Part shown: positions 27,543-35,805 of the stretch, in pieces
How the letters are laid out: the number at the start of each line of letters is the position of its first letter
Numbering within the stretch: the stretch's first letter is position 1
Assembly: GCA_947570135.1 (NCBI GenBank)
Contig: CANOTP010000001.1
Location: 186,001 to 250,000, forward strand
Length of the DNA stretch: 64,000 bases
Source of the DNA: an uncultured Candidatus Melainabacteria bacterium
GTDB taxonomy: Bacteria > Cyanobacteriota > Vampirovibrionia > Gastranaerophilales > Gastranaerophilaceae
Reading direction: 5' to 3'
Position numbers and translations under genes: made by a program
The notes under the pieces: generated by a model
What the model was told of the DNA's origin: nothing
The model's database searches: none
Seen by the model: the letters and a program-made list of their open reading frames with translations, nothing else

Positions 27543-27659
27543 AAATTTATTAAACCATGAAAATTAAGAAATGTAAAAAATGTACCTGAAATAAGGCAAA
27601 TTTTAATATTTTTCATCTTTATGTTTCATAATAAGTGTATAAAAGAAAGAAGGTTAGAT

Positions 27660-27953
27660 ATGGTAGATTCAGTTTCAGCAGTAAAACCGTTAACGGTAGA
27701 TAAACCGTTTACAACGTTAAATTACACAACAAAAGACGGAGAACATGTTTCCGCGACAAAAAATAACGGTATTGTAACTCTTGTAGGTGATCAAAACGGT
27801 ACACGTCAAATGCCTGTAGATGAGTTTCTAAAAGATTTTTTAAACAGTGTTCCTGTTGTAAATAATGCACCAGCCCCTGCTCAGGCACCTGTAGAAACTC
27901 CAAAAGCTCCGACTGCTCCTGAAGTCGGTAAAAAGCTTGATGTAGCTGCATAA
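27660..27953 (+). CDS. Hypothetical protein with Pro/Ala-rich tail
   Basis: 97 residues from ATG 27660, chosen because GAAGG lies upstream; the earlier frame start at 27621 has none. A small beta-rich first half (TTLNYTTKDGEHVSATKNNG, GIVTLVGDQNG) is followed by a linker rich in Pro and Ala. No signal peptide. Function unknown; a terminator follows. Confidence 0.7.
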   Translation: MVDSVSAVKPLTVDKPFTTLNYTTKDGEHVSATKNNGIVTLVGDQNGTRQMPVDEFLKDFLNSVPVVNNAPAPAQAPVETPKAPTAPEVGKKLDVAA

Positions 27954-27974
27954 AAAGTAAGATAAAATTTTCAA

Positions 27975-28007
27975 GGCGACCGCTGTATTACAGCGGTCAC
28001 CTTTTTT
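27975..28007 (+). terminator. Rho-independent terminator
   Basis: GACCGCTG (27978-27985) pairs with CAGCGGTC (27991-27998), loop TATTA, then six T. Confidence 0.85.
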
Positions 28008-28011
28008 ATAC

Positions 28012-28398
28012 TTATGGTCTGCAAAGTCTTTTTGCAACCTCGCTTACTGCGGTTCCCTCCGCTATAGGTTGAAACTTTGCGTATTTGTTGTAATCTCCGT
28101 TAACAAAGTTATCCTGATAGCCGTACGAATCGATTACTCCGATTTTGTATCTCTTTTTAGAACAGTCAATAGTATAATTGCTTAGTGTATAAAGAATTTT
28201 TTTTCCGTTAACGGGTTCATATTGACCTTTGTTAAATGATTTTAAAATAAACGAAAATCCGTACATATCATCTGTTCCGACAATTCCCTCAGGGTTTATG
28301 TAATTATTCTCACAAACCCGTTGCCAATTTATTTCTTCGCTTGCGAAAACACCAAGAACGCTCATAAATATTATTAAAAATGTAATTATTTTTTTCAT
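28012..28398 (-). CDS. Exported protein resembling surface-adhesin E domains
   Basis: 128 residues with a signal peptide (first 19, ending GVFA|SEE). The mature part has NWQRVCENNYINPEGI near the start, two central Cys/Tyr strands (YTIDCSKKRYKIG) and an ending with EGTAVSEVAKRLC. This is the layout of small periplasmic domains annotated as surface-adhesin E: a mixed sheet closed by cysteines. The similarity is by pattern only. It lies directly after the glycosyltransferase gene in the same direction and may be cotranscribed. Confidence 0.65.
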   Translation of the reverse strand: MKKIITFLIIFMSVLGVFASEEINWQRVCENNYINPEGIVGTDDMYGFSFILKSFNKGQYEPVNGKKILYTLSNYTIDCSKKRYKIGVIDSYGYQDNFVNGDYNKYAKFQPIAEGTAVSEVAKRLCRP

Positions 28399-28406
28399 TC
28401 GTTACC

Positions 28407-30083
28407 TTATTTCTTTTGGTACAGTATGTATGTGAAATTATCTTTTTTATATCGTTGTATAAAATTAAAATCTCTTTCAAGTAAGAATAATATGTCATAG
28501 ATATATTTTCTTAACAAGATTTGAACCGCATTATTTTTTACATCTTTAATATTTTTAACGGAATTTCTTAAATCTTCTATTGAAACAATATTATCTCCGT
28601 CAGCACCGTACAGGGCAACAAGGACAAATCTGCCCGTTTCTGTTTTATTATTAATGTCATTCAAGAAATAATCAACAAAATTGTCTGAAAAACATTTATC
28701 AGCAAATACCGAATCATAAATAACTCCGTATTTAGCCTCTTTATCCATAAGTTTTTGTTGTTCAGAGTCATAATATCTGCTGTTATAAGGGTTCCTGAGT
28801 TCTTTGTGGAAGTCAAAATTATGCATTTTAGCAGAATTCGTGAACCTAAAGTAATACGCTGCATCAGAGCCAAACGGTGAAATAATCGTGTCTTGGTTTG
28901 TGAATCCTAATAATTTTGCTTCTTCTTGAACTGCAGATAATGCCAGATGTTTTAGTGTTTTGATTTTTTTAGAATAATGTATATCAAACCCGATTGATGT
29001 TAAGACAAAGTAAGCCAAAAATATAATAAAATGGTGTTTTGTAAGGCTTGAAATCAGTCCGTAAACCGATAGTATAAATAATGGTGCTAAAAGATACAAA
29101 ATATATCTCATTGTAAAAATATTTACTTCAAAGATTGCGAAAACCAGAGCCAATACAAAGTTTAGGAAAAATAAACAGTATAAACTTTTTAAAAATCCTG
29201 AGGATTTAATATACCCTTTAACAAATCCGTATAAAAAGTACCCGCAAGGTATCATCACAAGTAGCACCAGAGCAGGTGTCATATCGTAAGTCCTTAATGT
29301 TGGCCAATACGCGTTGTCTACAATGGTTGAAGCGAAAAAGTTTCTGATAACTTCAACCATTTGCCAGAACGCAAATTCCCCTTCATGTCGTATAACAAAT
29401 AATGAACGCATTTTAGCGTAGTACCCGATTAGGACAAAATAAGGGATTAAACAAGCTGCCTCAATACCAAGTCCTTTTAAATACAGATTAAGAGTTTCTT
29501 TTTTCTTTTTGAAAAGATAAATCCCGTAGCAAACAGCTAATGACAAATTATAAAAGATTCCGCCGACAAGTGTGTATGGAATTAATATATTGGTTAAAAT
29601 TAATTTAATTAAAGATTTTTTGTCACCTTTTTGTTCAAAATCAACAAGAAAGTTTAAAGATACTAAAACAAGAAAAACCGATAACGGATACATTCTGGCT
29701 TCAACTGAGAAAAATACCAACAATGGGCTTACTGCCACAATTGCCATTACTGCCAGCGCAGGAGTCTTATCAAAAAGCTTCTTTGTCACAATATATGCCA
29801 TAGGAACAGAAAAAACTCCGAAAATTAGTGATAAAGTTCTTATCGCTATTTCGCCGTCTCCAAAAATCTTCATCCAAAAATGCAGTAAGAAAAAGTAAAC
29901 GGGAGTGTGCTGCAAGTCTAAGTTTAGTAAATTATCCATTATCCCCAGCGGGAAATTCTGCATTGCACTAAACCAAGAGCATGCTTCATCATACCAAAAG
30001 TCTGTATTTATATATAAAAGTCTTAAAATAAATCCTATGGTAAAAATTGCTAAAAGCCCTAAAACCTTTTTCTTATCCCTCAT
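28407..30083 (-). CDS. GT-C fold membrane glycosyltransferase (ArnT/PMT type)
   Basis: 558 residues with about 10-12 transmembrane helices in the first 390 residues. The first loop carries NTDFWYDEACSWFSAMQNFP, where the Asp-Glu pair after a Tyr is the catalytic mark of PMT/ArnT-like enzymes, followed by HTPVYFFLLHFWMKIFGD. Such enzymes move a sugar from an undecaprenyl-phosphate carrier to lipid or protein outside the inner membrane. The acceptor is unknown. AGGAGGG precedes the start. Confidence 0.88.
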   Translation of the reverse strand: MRDKKKVLGLLAIFTIGFILRLLYINTDFWYDEACSWFSAMQNFPLGIMDNLLNLDLQHTPVYFFLLHFWMKIFGDGEIAIRTLSLIFGVFSVPMAYIVTKKLFDKTPALAVMAIVAVSPLLVFFSVEARMYPLSVFLVLVSLNFLVDFEQKGDKKSLIKLILTNILIPYTLVGGIFYNLSLAVCYGIYLFKKKKETLNLYLKGLGIEAACLIPYFVLIGYYAKMRSLFVIRHEGEFAFWQMVEVIRNFFASTIVDNAYWPTLRTYDMTPALVLLVMIPCGYFLYGFVKGYIKSSGFLKSLYCLFFLNFVLALVFAIFEVNIFTMRYILYLLAPLFILSVYGLISSLTKHHFIIFLAYFVLTSIGFDIHYSKKIKTLKHLALSAVQEEAKLLGFTNQDTIISPFGSDAAYYFRFTNSAKMHNFDFHKELRNPYNSRYYDSEQQKLMDKEAKYGVIYDSVFADKCFSDNFVDYFLNDINNKTETGRFVLVALYGADGDNIVSIEDLRNSVKNIKDVKNNAVQILLRKYIYDILFLLERDFNFIQRYKKDNFTYILYQKK

Positions 30084-30178
30084 TTAACCCTCCTGTTATT
30101 TATTATAATATCATAAAATGAACAATTGTTTTTTATTTTCGTTATAAATTATGTAGAGGCTAATGAAAGGATTAAAAA

Positions 30179-30682
30179 ATGAAAAAATTATTACTAATAG
30201 CAGGCGTTGTAGCAATCGGTTTATCATCACCGGTGTTTGCGGATGAACCCGCTCAACCGCTTCAACCGGGTCCGTGTCCGATTGAACGTTGTCAAAAATC
30301 CGGACCTGATTGTGTTCGCCCTGAACGTATGCACAGACCACCTTGTTTTGATGTCAAAAAGTTTGAGGATGAACTGAATTTAACCGACAAACAAAAAGAA
30401 CAGGCAAAAGCGCTTCGAGAAAAACAGATGGAAGCTGTAAAGCCGATATTCGAACAACTTCAAGCAAAAGACAAAGAAGTTTTGGAGTTAAGAAATCAAT
30501 TAAGAGAACTACGTATTCAAAATAAAAAAGAATTTGAAGCAATCTTAACCGATAAACAACTAAAAAAACTTGAAACTCTCAAACAAGAACGCAGACAAGA
30601 GTTTGCAAAAAGACATCGAGCAGGCATGCATAAAAGACCACCTGTAAGATGTGAATGTAATTGCGGTTGCAATGAAAAATAA
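30179..30682 (+). CDS. Spy/CpxP-like periplasmic protein with Cys-rich ends
   Basis: 167 residues with a signal peptide (cleavage near SPVFA|DEP). The mature helical region has the LTDKQKEQAKALREKQ motif near residue 68 and a second ILTDKQLKKLETLKQ near 122, the two LTxxQ repeats of Spy/CpxP, which are periplasmic chaperones or metal-stress proteins. Flanking parts are unusual: a Pro/Cys-rich start with three Cys and an ending VRCECNCGCNEK, which could bind metal. Monocistronic, closed by a strong terminator. Confidence 0.85.
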   Translation: MKKLLLIAGVVAIGLSSPVFADEPAQPLQPGPCPIERCQKSGPDCVRPERMHRPPCFDVKKFEDELNLTDKQKEQAKALREKQMEAVKPIFEQLQAKDKEVLELRNQLRELRIQNKKEFEAILTDKQLKKLETLKQERRQEFAKRHRAGMHKRPPVRCECNCGCNEK

Positions 30683-30690
30683 TAAAATAT

Positions 30691-30722
30691 GGCGCGGATG
30701 AGTTTACTCATCCGCGCCTTTG
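30691..30722 (+). terminator. Rho-independent terminator after the Spy-like gene
   Basis: A GC-rich 11-13 bp stem (GGCGCGGATGAGT at 30691-30703 with its complement at 30706-30718) followed by a short T run. Confidence 0.8.
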
Positions 30723-30762
30723 ATTGTAGCAAAATTAATTCTTTACACGCTTTAAATTGTAT

Positions 30763-31500
30763 ATGCGAATAAATTTTTGCCCTAATGTTCAATATTTTAC
30801 TTCAAATAACGGTTACTATAAATCAGAAAACGGTAATCCGATAGGTACTGTTACGCAGATGTTTCGTCCCGATTTAGATTGGAACAGGTTTACTGATTTT
30901 ATGGTAAAGCATTTTAAGAATAAGGATAAAGTACAAATTTTACAGTTTGCCGCATCTGATGGATCTGAAGCTTATACTCAAATTATTACTTTGTTGGAAA
31001 ATTTTAAAGGACAAAATATTGATAAATTTTTTCCTATTGAAGCTTATGATATTGATAAAAATATGTGTGATGTAGCAAATAGCGGTTTGTTAAATATGAA
31101 TTTTATCGATTTAAAAAAGTTTAATGATAATAATATTGATGTTGACAAATATTTTGAATTTTATTCTGACAAAAATATTAATATTCTCAATGATACTTCT
31201 GAGCATTTTCAAACTTATAAAGCTCTGCCGATATTGACCGAAAATGTAAATTTTCATCAGGGTGATATGTTTGACGTTAGTAAAAAACATACGGATGATT
31301 CTAATACCGTAGTGTTATGTCGTAATATTCTTGATTATTTAACAGATAGAGAGGTTGAAAACTTTATGATGTATAATTCTTTCAATCTTAAAAAAGGCAG
31401 TTTGTTTGTAACAGGTGAAATTGATGAACATCGAGTTGAGTCTATTATAATGCGAAACGGATTTGTAAAAGTGTTGCCGCATGTTTTTATGAAAGCTTAG
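30763..31500 (+). CDS. CheR-like SAM-dependent methyltransferase
   Basis: 245 residues from ATG 30763 (a TTG six bases earlier is possible). It has the CheR-type order of motifs: VQILQFAASDGSEAYTQIIT (where CheR has a glycine-rich CSTGEEPYSLA), an AYDIDKNM acidic strand end, and VVLCRNILDYL (CheR: IFCRNVLIYF). The N-terminal CheR regulatory domain and the pentapeptide-binding loop are not evident. The substrate is unknown; no chemotaxis genes are nearby, so a receptor substrate is doubtful. Confidence 0.72.
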   Translation: MRINFCPNVQYFTSNNGYYKSENGNPIGTVTQMFRPDLDWNRFTDFMVKHFKNKDKVQILQFAASDGSEAYTQIITLLENFKGQNIDKFFPIEAYDIDKNMCDVANSGLLNMNFIDLKKFNDNNIDVDKYFEFYSDKNINILNDTSEHFQTYKALPILTENVNFHQGDMFDVSKKHTDDSNTVVLCRNILDYLTDREVENFMMYNSFNLKKGSLFVTGEIDEHRVESIIMRNGFVKVLPHVFMKA

Positions 31501-31551
31501 GTTGATTATTCTGTTTCGGTAAGAAGCAAGAAAACCTTGATTTAACAAGAA

Positions 31552-31580
31552 AAAAGACCTTCTTAATAAGGTCTTTTTTT
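31552..31580. terminator. Bidirectional terminator
   Basis: AAAAGACCTT (31552-31561) and AAGGTCTTTT (31568-31577) pair and both strands have T runs. It serves the CheR-like gene (+) and tRNA-His (-). Confidence 0.85.
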
Positions 31581-31581
31581 A

Positions 31582-31658
31582 TGGGGCGCCTGATGGGATT
31601 CGAACCCATGCATATCGGAACCACAATCCGAGGTCTTAACCGCTTGACGACAGGCGCC
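31582..31658 (-). tRNA. tRNA-His (anticodon GUG)
   Basis: The minus strand folds as a tRNA: an eight-pair acceptor stem including the extra G at -1 pairing with C73 (a tRNA-His feature), anticodon loop TTGTGGT on a TCGGA/TCCGA stem, and T-arm GGGTTCGAATCCC. The CCA end is encoded. Confidence 0.97.
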
Positions 31659-31709
31659 ATTGATTACTATCCCATAATAGCATGAAAATATTTTTTGTCT
31701 ATAGAAAAT

Positions 31710-32114
31710 TTAATATCTTGAAAATTTACATGGAAATTGTTCTTTTTTTATACAATCTATTATTTTTTCGCCTGTTTTATTTGCGTATTCATATCTTGAG
31801 TAATTATCAAAAACTTTTTTTACGCTACCATTTTTAGAAACTATGCTTAATTGATATTTGGTTTCGGTTCTTCTGTTATATTTAGATCCTCTGCGTACCG
31901 AATAACTGTCAATAATTATATGATCAATGTGTTTTGCTATTAATGATTTATGTGTTGACTCAATCCCGTATATGTTTTTGGTTTTTAATAAACAATATTT
32001 CCAAGGTGATGTACATTCAAATGTTGCGTCAGTGTTTATAAAAAAGGTCATGAAAAAAAATATTATACCGGCTAAAAGCATTTGAATTCGTCTATCTTCA
32101 AAATCAATATTCAT
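31710..32114 (-). CDS. Small membrane-anchored protein, unknown
   Basis: 134 residues. One hydrophobic helix near the N-terminus (about 12-28, MLLAGIIFFFMTFFI) could be an uncleaved anchor. The rest is beta-rich with cysteines (FECTSPWKYC, IIDCIKKEQFPC) and many Tyr/Arg/Lys. It probably faces the periplasm. I do not recognise the family. It is downstream of rpaB but separated by a terminator. Confidence 0.6.
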   Translation of the reverse strand: MNIDFEDRRIQMLLAGIIFFFMTFFINTDATFECTSPWKYCLLKTKNIYGIESTHKSLIAKHIDHIIIDSYSVRRGSKYNRRTETKYQLSIVSKNGSVKKVFDNYSRYEYANKTGEKIIDCIKKEQFPCKFSRY

Positions 32115-32132
32115 TTGTTCTCCGTTTTATTT

Positions 32133-32160
32133 AAAAAAGCTCCGATAAAGGAGCTTTTTT
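32133..32160. terminator. Terminator downstream of rpaB
   Basis: AAAAAAGCTCC (32133-32143), loop GATAAA, GGAGCTTTTTT: symmetric, so it works on both strands. Confidence 0.85.
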
Positions 32161-32172
32161 ATTTATATAATA

Positions 32173-32922
32173 TTAGTTAATTCTTTGAAACATATATCCG
32201 ATTCCGCGAGCTGTAAGGATTAGCTCAGGGTTAGCGGGGTCTGTTTCCAATTTTGAACGTAATCTTGAAATATGAACGTCAACTACGCGGGTATCAATTC
32301 TGTGATCAGGCGGATAAGCCCAAACGTGCTGCAAGATTTCGTTTCTTGAAAAAGCTTGACCTGAATTGTTTACCAAAAGTTCTAACAAACTGAATTCCAT
32401 GCCTGTAAGTCTGATTCTTTCGTTTTTACGGTAAACTTGACGTCTTGCTGTGTCAATCTTGATATTGCCTGTTGTGATAACGTTTTTGGTAACTTTTCCT
32501 GAAGGAGTAACCATTTCGCGGTTATTTGTTCTTCTTAATACTGCTTTAACTCTTGCTTCCAGTTCTTTAGGGCTGAAAGGTTTGATTACATAATCGTCAG
32601 CTCCTAATTCTAAGCCTGTAATTCTTTCGGAAACATCGCCTAAAGCTGTCAAGATAATAATCGGAACATCAGAAGATCTTCTTACTTCTCTTGTTACTCC
32701 GTAGCCGTCCATTTTAGGCATCATAACGTCTAATACTACTAAATCAGGGTTATATTTGTTGAATGCGCTTACTGCTTCTTCACCGTCTTGCGCGGTGTAA
32801 ACATCATAACCTGCCATTTTTAAACGGGTTTCCAAGATACGTCTTATACTTGCTTCATCATCAGCTAAAAGAATGCGCTGACGATCTTCTGTTTCATTAG
32901 GCATTTCCAAGTTTTCTGTCAT
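32173..32922 (-). CDS. rpaB: OmpR-type response regulator of the cyanobacterial RpaB type
   Basis: 249 residues. Receiver domain (about 16-130) with ILLADDEASIRRILETRL, phosphoacceptor Asp65 in VVLDVMMPKMDGYG, and GADDYVIKPFSPKELEARV; winged-helix DNA-binding domain (about 150-247). The receiver matches cyanobacterial RpaB nearly word for word (DEASIRRILETRL, TGLELGADDYV), which supports a cyanobacterial-line origin. RpaB controls light- and redox-linked genes in photosynthetic relatives; here the role must differ. The histidine kinase is not nearby. AAGGAAAAG precedes the ATG. Confidence 0.92.
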   Translation of the reverse strand: MTENLEMPNETEDRQRILLADDEASIRRILETRLKMAGYDVYTAQDGEEAVSAFNKYNPDLVVLDVMMPKMDGYGVTREVRRSSDVPIIILTALGDVSERITGLELGADDYVIKPFSPKELEARVKAVLRRTNNREMVTPSGKVTKNVITTGNIKIDTARRQVYRKNERIRLTGMEFSLLELLVNNSGQAFSRNEILQHVWAYPPDHRIDTRVVDVHISRLRSKLETDPANPELILTARGIGYMFQRIN

Positions 32923-33140
32923 AGTCTTTTCCTTACTTACTTAAAATCTTATACAATAGTCATAAACCCTGAAAAATATTACAATTATTAAATTTTATTT
33001 ATTTTTCTATAGTTTTATAACATTATGTTACACTAATTTAAGAAAAATTGCAAGCATGTATTTATGAAAAATTTTAAAATAAGTTCCATGGGGGAGGGGT
33101 AAAATTTACTAATTTCGGATACTTTGTGATATAGGTGCAG

Positions 33141-33817
33141 CTACCACGGATAATCATTAGTAATCTTCCAACCGCTGCGCATAATAAGCTCTGTACAGGA
33201 ACTCCCTCCGCTCCAACCTGTACCTTCTTTCCCGCACCTTCTGATAAGTTCGGCTCTTGTTGTATTATCTCCTACTTGATATACGTGTCCGTCGATTTTT
33301 ACCCCAGTATCTGTAAAATGGAGAGCGAAATAAAAAACATCCCTTCCTACTCTGTTAGGTTCCGATTCTCCATTCAAATCAACAAGTATATATAAATAAT
33401 TAGTACAATGATTTGTCATACGGAGCACATTCCGTTATTTAGAGAATAACATTCGTCACCAAAAGCGCCTACCAAAATTGTATCTTCTCCGGCAGGGGTT
33501 TTTGCATTCCAGGAAAATCGATCTTTTTTTATTGTTGAGCCGTTTAAGTATGGGGCAAAGTAAGTTGCAAAAATCCCGTGTATATCATGGGTCTCTAATC
33601 CTCCTTTACAGTAATCTTTTGGTTCATTAAAAACTAATTCATCATCGTTATTTGCCATACGAGCAGCATTTGTAAGTATGGCATAGGCTTCTTTTAATTG
33701 AGTTGCCGCAGCTTTTTTCTGATGTGTTGTAATCAAGGTCGGAATAGTCATTGCCGCAACAATTCCGATTATTCCGAGGATAATTAACACTTCTGCAAGT
33801 GTAAAGCCTTTTTTCAT
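33141..33817 (-). pseudogene. Prepilin-like gene with a one-base frameshift
   Basis: AAGGAGGG precedes ATG 33817, and the first 133 residues (MKKGFTLAEVLIILGIIG onward) are open until SLNNGMCSV. One base is missing there (around 33420): the paralogue at 35806 reads NNGMCFLMTNHGTNY, and here the second part continues in another frame as RMTNHCTNYLYILVDLNG to NDYPW. Joined, it would be a pilin of about 225 residues. Divergent from an XRE gene. The product as read lacks its C-terminal domain. Confidence 0.8.
33161..33310. repeat. Perfect 150-bp direct repeat, copy 1 (pilin C-terminal region)
   Basis: Base-for-base identical to 35826-35975, same orientation, 2665 bases apart. It encodes the VDTGVKI...GGSSC part of two pilin paralogues, while the DNA on both sides differs. 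Confidence 0.9.
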
Positions 33818-33829
33818 TTGCCCTCCTTG

Positions 33830-33910
33830 TTGTGATGTATTACTTCATAGTACTAATATTATAATTCGCGAAAATAAAATTATGCAAAAATATGAAGTAA
33901 TGTATCACAA
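33830..33910. promoter_or_regulatory. Long inverted repeat around the XRE promoter and start (candidate operator)
   Basis: Arm 1 at 33830-33849 (TTGTGATGTATTACTTCATA) and arm 2 at 33891-33910 pair over 18 of 20 bases. Arm 2 lies in codons 4-10 of the XRE gene, and arm 1 is just before the pilin ribosome site, so one protein could block both divergent genes. Confidence 0.6.
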
Positions 33911-34106
33911 AATTATAGCGGATAATATTAAAAAGCTGAGAAAGGCACATAAAATGTCGCAGGAAAACTTCGCGGAAAAGATTAACTGCTCGCGAGAATT
34001 TGTCAGCAGAATGGAAAATTTGAAGGAAAAACCGAGCCTTAAAATGTTGTTAAAGCTGTCTTTTCTTTTTAATGTTGAGCCGAAGTATTTTTTTGAAGAG
34101 TCTTAG
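33882..34106 (+). CDS. XRE-family regulator beside a pilin
   Basis: 74 residues with a Cro/CI helix-turn-helix (HKMSQENFAEKINCSREFVS, RMENLKEKPSLKMLLKLSFL). Divergent from the broken pilin at 33817 with 64 bases between the starts. The inverted repeat 33830-33910 covers its promoter and first codons, suggesting autoregulation. The stop overlaps the kdsB stop by four bases. Confidence 0.85.
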   Translation: MQKYEVMYHKIIADNIKKLRKAHKMSQENFAEKINCSREFVSRMENLKEKPSLKMLLKLSFLFNVEPKYFFEES

Positions 34107-34837
34107 AGTCTTTCTGATACGATTTGTTTAAATTTTTCTAAATCGTCTTTTGTGTCAATACCGACGGGTACAAAATTAACAATGGACGTTTTAATTTTCA
34201 TGCCGTTTTCAAGCGCTCTTAATTGTTCAAGGCTTTCTGTTTGCTCCAGTGGGGTTTGAGCTAATGTTGTCATTGCTTCTAAGGCTTTTCTTTTATATCC
34301 GTAAATCCCTAAATGTCCGTAGAAGGTTGCAAAACCCAAATTTCTTTCAAACGGAATTTTAGAACGGGAAAAATACAGTGCAAAGCCGTTTTTGTCGGTT
34401 ACGCATTTAACAAGGTTAGGGTTGTTTATTTCTTCTTCGTCTGTTAAAATTCTAATTAGTGTTGAAATATCTGCATTGTCGTCTTCTTTAACGTTTCTTA
34501 TGACATCGTCTATGCTGTCAGGCTCAATCAGGGGTTCGTCGCCTTGGAGGTTACAGATAAATGATATTTCAGGGTGGCGGGAAACAACTTCCATGATTCT
34601 GTCGGAGCCGCATTTGTGCTTGGTTGAAGTCATTTCGACTGAGCCGCCGAATGATTTTACTTCGTTAAAAATTCGCTCATCATCCGTTGCAACAATAATC
34701 AAATCGGCAAGTTTTGATTTTTGGGCTTTTTCATAAACCCATTGAATTATTGATTTACCTAAAACTTTTAATAAAGGTTTACCTTCTAATCTTGATGAAC
34801 CGTATCTTGCAGGTATAATTATTGCTGTTTTTGTCAT
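34103..34837 (-). CDS. kdsB: CMP-KDO synthetase (3-deoxy-manno-octulosonate cytidylyltransferase)
   Basis: Activates KDO with CTP for the inner core of lipopolysaccharide. 244 residues from ATG 34837, which has GGAGGG upstream (a start 36 bases earlier lies in prmA). Signature IIIPARYGSSRLEGKPL, then ATDDERI, CNLQGDEPLI, YFSRSKIPFERN and HLGIYGYKR. Normal length. It follows prmA after a two-base gap, in one operon. With lpxK it shows LPS synthesis. Confidence 0.96.
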   Translation of the reverse strand: MTKTAIIIPARYGSSRLEGKPLLKVLGKSIIQWVYEKAQKSKLADLIIVATDDERIFNEVKSFGGSVEMTSTKHKCGSDRIMEVVSRHPEISFICNLQGDEPLIEPDSIDDVIRNVKEDDNADISTLIRILTDEEEINNPNLVKCVTDKNGFALYFSRSKIPFERNLGFATFYGHLGIYGYKRKALEAMTTLAQTPLEQTESLEQLRALENGMKIKTSIVNFVPVGIDTKDDLEKFKQIVSERL

Positions 34838-34839
34838 GT

Positions 34840-35763
34840 TTAATCCCTCCTTAAAACGACAAATGATGTCCACTGATCTTGCTGAATTTCTTCAACAAGT
34901 TCAAGTCCAACGCGCTCGTATGCTTCAATCACCATATTACGTTTTTCGTAAAGAATCCCGCTTAATGACATTTTTGCACCTTGTTTCATTATATTTTTTA
35001 AATCACCCATAATTTCGGCAAGAACAAAGTGAAGAATATTTGCGCATACAAAATCAAATTTATCGGTAATTTTATCTGCCGTGCCAAGCTCAAATGTACA
35101 TTCAACGTTATTTTTTACGGCATTTTCGCGCGCAACATCAATTACCGTATCATCGTTATCGCATCCGTATACGTAAGAGGCTCCGAGTTTTTTTGCCAGA
35201 ATTGATAAAATCCCAGACCCCATACCGATATCTGCGACTTTATCGCCTTGTTTCATATATTTTTCAAGTGCTTTCATACAAAGCTGTGTTGTCTGGTGGG
35301 TTCCCGTACCAAATGCGCATCCCGGTTCAAGTTTTATGGTAACTTCACCTTCTTCAGGTTTGTATTCAATCCAATCGGGAACTACTGCAATTTTATCTGT
35401 TACGTGGGTTACGTCCCACTGTTCTTTCCATTTTTTTGACCAGTCTTCTGTTTCCTTTTCTTCCAAGACAAATTCCCAGCTTCCCAATTCATCTTCTGTC
35501 ATTCCGCGTGAGATAAATTCTTCACGGGACAGGTCTAAAATGTTTTCAATATCATACAGTAAATCTTCATAAGAATCGCCGTATTCGTTTTTAAGAAAAA
35601 TTTTAAGTGTCCCTTGCGTTGTAGAAACCATTTCTAAGTCTTTGTAAGTTTCTTCGGCAAGTACAATACCTTCACAGTCAAAGTTTTCAAAAAATATTTC
35701 TGAAATTAAGTCTTCCATTTCAGGATTGATTTGTAATTTTAATTCGTAATAGTTGTTAGTCAT
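34840..35763 (-). CDS. prmA: Ribosomal protein L11 methyltransferase
   Basis: 307 residues. The N-terminal substrate-recognition domain (about 1-110) is followed by the methyltransferase domain with LEPGCAFGTGTHQTTQLCM, VADIGMGSGILSILAKKLGA, GCDNDD and ANILHFVL in place of the usual ANIL. Trimethylates ribosomal protein L11. TATAAT in an extended form (TG one base before it; 35770-35775) is six bases from the start and there is no Shine-Dalgarno, so the transcript is probably leaderless. Confidence 0.95.
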   Translation of the reverse strand: MTNNYYELKLQINPEMEDLISEIFFENFDCEGIVLAEETYKDLEMVSTTQGTLKIFLKNEYGDSYEDLLYDIENILDLSREEFISRGMTEDELGSWEFVLEEKETEDWSKKWKEQWDVTHVTDKIAVVPDWIEYKPEEGEVTIKLEPGCAFGTGTHQTTQLCMKALEKYMKQGDKVADIGMGSGILSILAKKLGASYVYGCDNDDTVIDVARENAVKNNVECTFELGTADKITDKFDFVCANILHFVLAEIMGDLKNIMKQGAKMSLSGILYEKRNMVIEAYERVGLELVEEIQQDQWTSFVVLRRD

Positions 35764-35805
35764 GGTTTTATTATAACATAATATTTTCTTTCGGCGTGGC
35801 AGAGA

